Source of the DNA: CAVQCA01 sp963710815
GTDB lineage: Bacteria > Pseudomonadota > Gammaproteobacteria > UBA9214
Reading direction: 5' to 3'
DNA: 64,000 nt
Assembly (NCBI GenBank): GCA_963710815.1
Contig: CAVQCA010000070.1
Span: forward strand, 1-64,000
Shown piece after piece: positions 58,527 to 64,000 of this stretch. The notes under the pieces were generated by a model. The model made no database searches. It saw nothing but the letters and a program-made list of their open reading frames with translations, and was not told the origin of the DNA. Within the stretch, counting starts at the first letter, position 1, and every line of letters begins with the position of its first letter. A program made the position numbers and the translations under genes.

Positions 58527-59033
58527 TTATTCCAGAATCTCTTTGACGGTTTTGCCCCGCTTGGTGGCGATATCCTCGGGGGACTGCATGCTCGCGAGGC
58601 CCTTTATGGTGGCGCGCAACACGTTGATCGGGTTGCTCGAACCGATGCATTTCGCCAGCACGTTGTGTACCCCGACCACTTCGAAGACCGCACGCATGGC
58701 GCCGCCGGCGATGATGCCGGTGCCTTCGGATGCCGGCTGCATATATACCTTGGCGGCGCCATGACGCGCATTGATCGGGTATTGCAGGGTCGAGTCCTTG
58801 AGGTTGATGGTCTTCATGTTCTTGCGCGCCGCATCCATCGCCTTCTGTATGGCGACCGGCACCTCGCGCGCCTTGCCATAACCGAAGCCGATTCGCCCGT
58901 CACCGTCACCAACCACGGTGAGCGCGGTAAAACCGAACTGCCGGCCGCCTTTCACCACCTTGGCGACACGATTGACCGCGACCAGCTTCTCCAGCAGTCC
59001 GTCACCCTGTGGCTGTGCATCTGCTCTTGCCAT
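58527..59033 (-). CDS. rpsE: 30S ribosomal protein S5
   Basis: 168-residue S5, with the N-terminal double-stranded RNA-binding segment VAVNRVAKVVKGGRQFGFTA and the glycine-rich GIIAGGAMRAVFEVVGVHNV. The product begins MARADAQPQGDGLLEKLVAV, a normal variable N-terminus. spc operon order is preserved. Confidence 0.97.
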   Translation of the reverse strand: MARADAQPQGDGLLEKLVAVNRVAKVVKGGRQFGFTALTVVGDGDGRIGFGYGKAREVPVAIQKAMDAARKNMKTINLKDSTLQYPINARHGAAKVYMQPASEGTGIIAGGAMRAVFEVVGVHNVLAKCIGSSNPINVLRATIKGLASMQSPEDIATKRGKTVKEILE

Positions 59034-59048
59034 ATATGGAATCCTTAA

Positions 59049-59402
59049 CTAGAACTCGAGGCCATGCTCGCGCGCGGCATCGGCCAACGCCTTGACACGG
59101 CCATGGTATTTGAATCCGGAACGATCGAAAGCAACCCGGGTGATGCCGGCGGCCGTGGCGCGTTCCGCGACCAGCCGGCCGACCATGGTCGCGGCCAGGA
59201 TATTACCCGTGACGGTGATTTCCTTGCGGACATCGCCTTCGAGGGTCGAGGCGCAGACCATGACCCGCCCGCCCTCCGGCGCGATGACCTGCGCATAGAT
59301 GTGGCGCGGCGTGCGGTGCACGCACAGGCGCATGGCGCCCTTCTCCCGGATGTGGCTGCGGGCGCGTGTGGCGCGGCGTAGACGTGCGGTTTTCTTGTCC
59401 AT
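59049..59402 (-). CDS. rplR: 50S ribosomal protein L18
   Basis: 117-residue 5S rRNA-binding protein. From ATG 59402 it begins MDKKTARLRRATRARSHIRE and ends GRVKALADAAREHGLEF, the family terminus. A longer reading to 59447 overlaps the rplF end and adds residues foreign to L18, so it is rejected. Confidence 0.97.
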   Translation of the reverse strand: MDKKTARLRRATRARSHIREKGAMRLCVHRTPRHIYAQVIAPEGGRVMVCASTLEGDVRKEITVTGNILAATMVGRLVAERATAAGITRVAFDRSGFKYHGRVKALADAAREHGLEF

Positions 59403-59415
59403 AGCTATCCTGAAC

Positions 59416-59949
59416 CTATTTCTTCTTGGCTTCCTTCCGGACGACAATCTCGTCGGAATAACGAACGCCCTTGCCCTTGTAGGGCTCGGGCGGGCGGAAG
59501 GCGCGGATCTCCGCAGCCACCTGGCCCACCTGCTGCCGGTCGTTGCCCTTCAGCAGAATTTCTGTCTGGCTCGGCGTCTCGGCGGTAATACCCTCGGGCA
59601 CTGGATAGTCGATCGGGTGCGAGAATCCAAGCGTCAGGTTGAGCACCTTGCCCTTGGCCTGCGCGCGGTATCCCACGCCGATCAGCTCCAGCTTCCTTTC
59701 AAACCCCTTGCTGACACCGGTCATCATGTTGTTGACGAGCGCCCGGGTGGTCCCTGCCAGGGCATTGGCCTGCTTGGAGGTCCCTTTCGGACTGAACGTC
59801 AGTTCACTGTCGCCCAGGTTCACTTCCACCAGGTTGTGTATGCGGTGCTCCAGCGTCCCCTTCGGACCCTTCACCGTCAGCAGCCTGCCCGCCTCGCTGA
59901 CCTCTACGGACGCGGGTACGACTACCGGTTGTTTGGCAATGCGTGACAT
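59416..59949 (-). CDS. rplF: 50S ribosomal protein L6
   Basis: 177-residue L6 with two repeated domains. MSRIAKQPVVVPASVEVSEA opens the first and GYRAQAKGKVLNLTLGFSHP the second, ending PEPYKGKGVRYSDEIVVRKE, the highly conserved C-terminal segment. Confidence 0.97.
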   Translation of the reverse strand: MSRIAKQPVVVPASVEVSEAGRLLTVKGPKGTLEHRIHNLVEVNLGDSELTFSPKGTSKQANALAGTTRALVNNMMTGVSKGFERKLELIGVGYRAQAKGKVLNLTLGFSHPIDYPVPEGITAETPSQTEILLKGNDRQQVGQVAAEIRAFRPPEPYKGKGVRYSDEIVVRKEAKKK

Positions 59950-59962
59950 CTCACTTCCCCGA

Positions 59963-60355
59963 TCAGCTGACTATGCAGAGAACCTCGCCGCCTTCACCCG
60001 CGGCGCGCGCCTGACGATCGCTCATCACGCCGCGAGAGGTTGAAATGATGGCCACTCCGAGTCCGTTCTGAACCCGGGGCAGGTCATCCTTGCCCTTGTA
60101 GAGGCGCAGGCCGGGCCGGCTGCTGCGCTGAATCCTGTCGATCACCGGCTTGCCGTCATGGTATTTCAGCGTAATCGTCAATACGCTTTTGCTTTCGGCC
60201 TCCGCGGTGGAAAACTCCGTGATATAGCCTTCGTCCAGGAGCACCTGGGCAATGGCGCACTTCAGCTTCGAGGAGGGCATGGACACCCGGGCCTTGCTGG
60301 CGCTCTGCCCGTTGCGAATCCGGGTCAGCATATCAGCTATGGGATCAGTCATCAT
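59963..60355 (-). CDS. rpsH: 30S ribosomal protein S8
   Basis: 130-residue S8 starting MMTDPIADMLTRIRNGQSAS and ending with the signature GVAIISTSRGVMSDRQARAA then GEVLCIVS. S8 is the autogenous repressor of the spc operon in E. coli; no target fold was identified here. Confidence 0.97.
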   Translation of the reverse strand: MMTDPIADMLTRIRNGQSASKARVSMPSSKLKCAIAQVLLDEGYITEFSTAEAESKSVLTITLKYHDGKPVIDRIQRSSRPGLRLYKGKDDLPRVQNGLGVAIISTSRGVMSDRQARAAGEGGEVLCIVS

Positions 60356-60361
60356 GATGGT

Positions 60362-60667
60362 TCACCAACTCGCCTTGACCAGTCCGGGAACGTCACCACG
60401 CATGGCGGCCTCGCGGAGCTTGTTTCTTGCCAGACCGAACTTGCGGTAATAGCCATGCGGGCGTCCCGTGATGCGGCAGCGGTTGCGCTGGCGTGTGGGA
60501 CTCGCGTCACGCGGCATTGCCTGCAGCCTGAGCTGGGCCTCTTCACGCGCCTCATCGGTGCTGTTCGGGTTCTTGATGATCGCCTTGAGGGCGTCGCGTC
60601 TGGCGGCATACCGCTTCACGGTACGGGCCCGCTTCACCTCCCGGGCAATCATGGAGTTCTTTGCCAT
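60362..60667 (-). CDS. rpsN: 30S ribosomal protein S14
   Basis: 101-residue long-form S14. It starts MAKNSMIAREVKRARTVKRY and ends RNRCRITGRPHGYYRKFGLA plus GLVKASW. The paired CxxC motifs of the zinc form are absent, so this is the zinc-independent type, in contrast to rpmJ and rpsD, which keep cysteine pairs. Confidence 0.97.
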   Translation of the reverse strand: MAKNSMIAREVKRARTVKRYAARRDALKAIIKNPNSTDEAREEAQLRLQAMPRDASPTRQRNRCRITGRPHGYYRKFGLARNKLREAAMRGDVPGLVKASW

Positions 60668-60676
60668 GTTCCTACC

Positions 60677-61216
60677 TCAATTCCTGAACGGGAAGCTGAA
60701 CGCCGCCAGCAGCGCACGTCCTTCCTGATCCGTTTTTGCGGTTGTCGTAAACGTGATATCGAGACCACGCAGTGTATCTATCTTGTCGTAGTCGATTTCC
60801 GGAAAGATGATCTGCTCACGAACGCCCATGTTGTAGTTGCCGCGCCCGTCAAACGACTTGGGATTCAGACCGCGGAAATCGCGGGTTCGCGGGATGGCGA
60901 TATTGATCAGCCGATCGAGAAATTCGTACATGCGCTCGCGACGCAAGGTCACCTTGCAACCGATGGGCCAGCCCTCGCGCACCTTGAAACCTGCGACGGA
61001 CTTGCGCGCCAGCGTGATCACGGGCTTCTGACCTGCGATCCCCGTCATATCCGCAACGGCATTGTCGATCAGCTTGCGGTCGCCAACGGCCTCGCCCACG
61101 CCCATGTTGAGCGTGATCTTCTCGAGACGCGGCACCTCCATGACGTTCTTGTAGTCAAACTGCTCCTGGAGCTGTTTGACCACGGTGTCGCGATAATAAT
61201 CCTGCAGCCTGGCCAT
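60677..61216 (-). CDS. rplE: 50S ribosomal protein L5
   Basis: 179-residue 5S rRNA-binding protein of the central protuberance. Conserved segments are NVMEVPRLEKITLNMGVGEA, QKPVITLARKSVAGFKVREG and the C-terminal GLDITFTTTAKTDQEGRALL. Order rplX-rplE-rpsN is canonical. Confidence 0.97.
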   Translation of the reverse strand: MARLQDYYRDTVVKQLQEQFDYKNVMEVPRLEKITLNMGVGEAVGDRKLIDNAVADMTGIAGQKPVITLARKSVAGFKVREGWPIGCKVTLRRERMYEFLDRLINIAIPRTRDFRGLNPKSFDGRGNYNMGVREQIIFPEIDYDKIDTLRGLDITFTTTAKTDQEGRALLAAFSFPFRN

Positions 61217-61233
61217 ATCTTCATTCCACCGGT

Positions 61234-61551
61234 TCAGATGTCAACCACTTCACTGGTTGACTTGAAAAAACGCACCTTGCGACCATCCTCCAGGGTCCTG
61301 AAACCGACGCGGTCACCCTTGCTGGTCTGCGGGTTGTAAAGCATTACATTGGAGGCATCGACGGGCATTTCCTTCTCGATGATGCCGCCCGGAACGCCGC
61401 GGTTCGGATTGGGTTTGGTGTGCCGCTTGGCCATGTTGACATCGGAGACCACGACACGTCCGTCCTGCATGATGCTCATCACATTGCCGCGCTTGCCCTT
61501 GTCCTTGCCCGCGATTACCACGACCTCGTCACCTTTTCTGATTCTGCGCAT
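61234..61551 (-). CDS. rplX: 50S ribosomal protein L24
   Basis: 105-residue L24 with an N-terminal KOW motif (GDEVVVIAGKDKGKRGNVMS) and the conserved NMAKRHTKPNPNRGVPGGII. An assembly initiator protein of the 50S subunit. Confidence 0.97.
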   Translation of the reverse strand: MRRIRKGDEVVVIAGKDKGKRGNVMSIMQDGRVVVSDVNMAKRHTKPNPNRGVPGGIIEKEMPVDASNVMLYNPQTSKGDRVGFRTLEDGRKVRFFKSTSEVVDI

Positions 61552-61560
61552 GTTCCCGTC

Positions 61561-61929
61561 CTACAGTACTTCCGGCGCCAGCGAGATGATCTTCATGAAG
61601 CGCTCGCTGCGCAGCTCCCTGGTCACCGGGCCAAAGATACGTGTTCCGATCGGCTGCAGCTGGTTGTTCAGCAGCACCGCGGCGTTGCCGTCGAAGCGGA
61701 TAAGCGATCCGTCCTGACGGCGCACACCCTTGCGGGTGCGTACCACGACCGCGTTATAGACATCGCCCTTCTTCACCTTGCCGCGCGGTATGGCTTCCTT
61801 CACGCTGACCTTGATGACGTCACCGATGCGGGCGTAGCGACGGTGCGACCCGCCCAGCACCTTGATGCACTGCAAACGGCGGGCTCCGCTGTTGTCGGCG
61901 ACATCAAGTATTGTCTGCATCTGTATCAT
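61561..61929 (-). CDS. rplN: 50S ribosomal protein L14
   Basis: 122-residue L14, first gene of the spc operon. It starts MIQMQTILDVADNSGARRLQ and ends RFMKIISLAPEVL, both near-invariant. The 45-base gap to rpsQ is short, so no separate spc promoter is obvious. Confidence 0.97.
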   Translation of the reverse strand: MIQMQTILDVADNSGARRLQCIKVLGGSHRRYARIGDVIKVSVKEAIPRGKVKKGDVYNAVVVRTRKGVRRQDGSLIRFDGNAAVLLNNQLQPIGTRIFGPVTRELRSERFMKIISLAPEVL

Positions 61930-61974
61930 GCTTGCATTCCGTCCGTAGGTTTCCCGCTGCGGGGATGCGCCCGG

Positions 61975-62235
61975 CTATTCGCCGCGGCCGATAATACCGA
62001 CCAGCCGCCACGACTTGGTCCTCGAAAGGGGCCGGCACTGTTCTATGGTCACCATATCGCCTTCCTGGCAGGCGTTCTGCTCGTCATGCACATGCAGCTT
62101 CGTTGACCGGCGTATGTACTTCCCGTAGATGGGATGCTTGACCTTGCGCTCTATCAGCACGGTTACCGTCTTGTCCATCCTGTTGCTGACGACCCTGCCG
62201 GTGACGGTGCGCGTTACTTCCACAGTCTCGCTCAT
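61975..62235 (-). CDS. rpsQ: 30S ribosomal protein S17
   Basis: 86-residue OB-fold protein S17 with GRVVSNRMDKTVTVLIERKV and the hallmark KLHVHDEQNACQEGDMVTIE. It overlaps rpmC by 4 bases. Confidence 0.97.
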   Translation of the reverse strand: MSETVEVTRTVTGRVVSNRMDKTVTVLIERKVKHPIYGKYIRRSTKLHVHDEQNACQEGDMVTIEQCRPLSRTKSWRLVGIIGRGE

Positions 62236-62438
62236 GATGACTCACCCGCCCTGATCTTCTCGTTGATCACCGTATTGATGCGCGCGATATCCTTGCGCAC
62301 CTTGCCCACCCGGTCCGGACGCGACAGCTGGCCGGTGCCGCGCTGCATGTAGAGGTTGAATCTCTCGCGCAGCAGGTTATACATCTCCATCCGCAGTTCA
62401 CTGACCGACTTGTTGCGTAGTTCCGCCGCTTTCATCAC
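62232..62438 (-). CDS. rpmC: 50S ribosomal protein L29
   Basis: 68-residue helical L29 at the exit-tunnel rim. MKAAELRNKSVSELRMEMYN and DIARINTVINEKI are family-typical. It overlaps both rplP and rpsQ by 4 bases, indicating tight translational coupling. Confidence 0.96.
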   Translation of the reverse strand: MMKAAELRNKSVSELRMEMYNLLRERFNLYMQRGTGQLSRPDRVGKVRKDIARINTVINEKIRAGESS

Positions 62439-62848
62439 ATCACCGTCCGCGTCACGAAGGTTGTCTTGAACGGCAGCTTGGCGGCCGCCAGCCTGAATGC
62501 CTCCCGGGCGATGTTCTCCGAGACGCCGTCAATTTCATAGAGCACGCGGCCCGGCTGGATCTGGGCGATCCAGTACTCGACGTTGCCCTTGCCCTTGCCC
62601 ATACGCACCTCGATGGGCTTCTTGGTGATCGGCACATCGGGAAACACGCGAATCCAGAGCTTGCCGCCGCGCTTGACGTGGCGGGAGATCGCCCGGCGCG
62701 CCGCCTCGATCTGGCGCGCCGTCATGCGCCCCCGCGCCGTCGCCTTGAGAGCATACTCGCCGAAACTGACCTTGTTGCCGCGCTGGGCGAGGCCACGGTT
62801 GTGCCCCGTTTGCTGCTTGCGAAATTTGGTTCTCTTGGGCTGTAGCAT
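62435..62848 (-). CDS. rplP: 50S ribosomal protein L16
   Basis: 137-residue L16 starting MLQPKRTKFRKQQTGHNRGL, with GGKLWIRVFPDVPITKKPIE and VRMGKGKGNVEYWIAQIQPG. It contacts the tRNA acceptor site of the 50S. No frameshift. Confidence 0.97.
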   Translation of the reverse strand: MLQPKRTKFRKQQTGHNRGLAQRGNKVSFGEYALKATARGRMTARQIEAARRAISRHVKRGGKLWIRVFPDVPITKKPIEVRMGKGKGNVEYWIAQIQPGRVLYEIDGVSENIAREAFRLAAAKLPFKTTFVTRTVM

Positions 62849-62863
62849 GGATGTTCTCCGTTA

Positions 62864-63538
62864 TCAGGATGCCGCGGGACGGGCGGATTCCGCCTCGACC
62901 TCCACACCCCGGTCAAACACCTCGCCCTTGAAGATCCACACCTTTACGCCGATCTTGCCGTAGGTGGTGTTGGCCTCGGCCACGCCGTAGTCGATGTCCG
63001 CGCGCAGGGTATGCAGCGGCACCCGTCCCTCGCGGTACCACTCGGAACGGGCGATCTCCGCTCCGTTCAGCCGGCCGCCGACGTTGATCTTGATCCCCTC
63101 GGCACCGATGCGCATGGCGTTGCTGACCGCACGCTTCATGGCGCGGCGGAACATGATGCGCCGCTCCAGCTGCTGGGCGACGCTCTCCGCCACGAGGTGG
63201 GCGTCCAGTTCCGGCTTGCGTATCTCCTCGATATTGATATTGACCGGGATACCCATGCGCGCCGATACCTCCTTGCGCAGGCGATCGATATCCTCACCCT
63301 TCTTGCCGATCACGATGCCGGGACGCGCGGTGTGTATCGTGATCAGGGCATTGTGCGCCGGACGGGAAATCTGCACGCGACTCACCGATGCCTGGGACAG
63401 GCGCTTCTTGATGAACTCGCGGATCTCCAGGTCCGTGTTGAGATAGTCGGCATAGTTTTTCGAGTTGGCATACCACGTGGACGTCCAGTCCTTGACGATG
63501 CCGAGCCTGATGCCTGTTGGATGTACTTTATGACCCAT
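62864..63538 (-). CDS. rpsC: 30S ribosomal protein S3
   Basis: 224-residue S3 starting MGHKVHPTGIRLGIVKDWTS. The KH domain holds TARPGIVIGKKGEDIDRLRK, with the GxxG loop as GKKG. The C-terminal domain has GRLNGAEIARSEWYREGRVP. It lies at the mRNA entry. Confidence 0.97.
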   Translation of the reverse strand: MGHKVHPTGIRLGIVKDWTSTWYANSKNYADYLNTDLEIREFIKKRLSQASVSRVQISRPAHNALITIHTARPGIVIGKKGEDIDRLRKEVSARMGIPVNINIEEIRKPELDAHLVAESVAQQLERRIMFRRAMKRAVSNAMRIGAEGIKINVGGRLNGAEIARSEWYREGRVPLHTLRADIDYGVAEANTTYGKIGVKVWIFKGEVFDRGVEVEAESARPAAS

Positions 63539-63566
63539 ACCGCTATGCGCCTCTACTTGTTTGGAT

Positions 63567-63899
63567 TCACTTGTCGCTCACCGTGACGGTGATATGACTA
63601 TTGCGTTTCAGTATCCGGTTTCCCCGGCCCTTGGCGCGCGCCTGGAAGCGTTTCAGCATCCGGCCCTCGTCGACGCAGATCGCGGCCACCCTGAGTTCGT
63701 CGATATCCGCGCCCTCGTTGTGTTCCGCGTTGGCGATGGCGGACTCCAGCACCTTGCGCACCATCGCCGCGGCCTTCTTACGGCTGAAGGTCAACACGTT
63801 CAATGCCTTCTCAACCGGGAGGCCGCGTATCTGGTCGGCCACCAGCCGGCATTTCTGCGGCGCAATCCGTGCATGCTTCAATATCGCACTGACCTGCAT
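63567..63899 (-). CDS. rplV: 50S ribosomal protein L22
   Basis: 110-residue L22 lining the nascent-chain tunnel. Conserved parts are ARIAPQKCRLVADQIRGLPV and the loop RMLKRFQARAKGRGNRILKR, ending SHITVTVSDK. Located between rpsS and rpsC. Confidence 0.97.
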   Translation of the reverse strand: MQVSAILKHARIAPQKCRLVADQIRGLPVEKALNVLTFSRKKAAAMVRKVLESAIANAEHNEGADIDELRVAAICVDEGRMLKRFQARAKGRGNRILKRNSHITVTVSDK

Positions 63900-63911
63900 C
63901 TCACTGTCCCC

Positions 63912-64000
63912 TTACTTCGACTTCCTGTCGGCCGCGTGTCCCTTGAAGGTCCGCGTCAGGGCGAACTCGCCCAGCTTGTGTCCGACCATGTTCTCGTTGA
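63912..64000 (-). CDS. rpsS: 30S ribosomal protein S19, C-terminal part (runs off window)
   Basis: The last 28 codons, read leftward from the edge, give NENMVGHKLGEFALTRTFKG then HAADRKSK and stop. This is the invariant S19 C-terminal region. The N-terminal two thirds lies beyond base 64000, where rplB and the rest of the S10 operon are expected. Confidence 0.95.
   Translation of the reverse strand, partial: NENMVGHKLGEFALTRTFKGHAADRKSK

Overview
The window looks like the chromosome of a GC-rich gammaproteobacterium. The evidence is a complete mraZ-to-lpxC division and wall cluster of gammaproteobacterial type, a zapD-yacG pair, a Nudix/ThiE-like fusion gene, lpxC, a DNPR-type (meso-diaminopimelate) murE, and an S10-spc-alpha ribosomal superoperon in the usual order. 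A Chromatiales/Ectothiorhodospiraceae-like sulfur-oxidiser lineage is a guess from overall gene order; nothing here proves it. No tRNA, rRNA, CRISPR array, transposase or phage gene was recognised.

Layout. 1-2.7 kb: a surface-polysaccharide fragment (flippase, methyltransferase, GT4 glycosyltransferase). 3.0-8.7 kb, plus strand: pilB-pilC-pilD-coaE-zapD-yacG. 8.7-11.8 kb: Nudix/ThiE-like gene, a small cytochrome c, argJ. 11.8-16.1 kb: secA, an M23 peptidase and a DUF721 gene. 16.1-35.1 kb, minus strand: the dcw cluster, read from mraZ as rsmH, ftsL, ftsI, murE, murF, mraY, murD, ftsW, murG, murC, murB, ddl, ftsQ, ftsA, ftsZ, lpxC. A strong sigma70-type promoter and a five-box MraZ operator sit at its head. 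35.5-40.4 kb: ssb, yajR-like MFS gene and divergent uvrA. 40.5-41.3 kb: a SAM hydroxide adenosyltransferase. 41.6-47.3 kb: a tripartite RND efflux operon. 47.8-50.9 kb: a VCBS-repeat protein, an ICMT-like membrane methyltransferase and a GT25 glycosyltransferase. 51.1-53.2 kb: a two-component system. 53.3-64 kb: rplQ back to rpsS (partial at the window edge).

The most informative new signals are regulatory. An identical 22-base block holding the dyad ATTACC-N4-GGTAA(T/C) lies in front of both the two-component system and the RND efflux operon 3.6 kb away, which suggests the regulator controls the pump and itself. A perfect 20-bp palindrome lies in the probable leader of the efflux operon. The MraZ boxes repeat every 10 bp, and the last one overlaps the ribosome binding site of a TTG-started mraZ. 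A candidate small RNA lies between mraZ and ssb.

About twenty single-base frameshifts break 13 genes, including essential ones (ddl, murG, murF, ftsA, ftsQ, rplO). The simplest reading is residual sequencing or assembly error, so the broken genes are given at full span and described as frameshifted. Gene identities are secure, but exact residues near the breaks are not.
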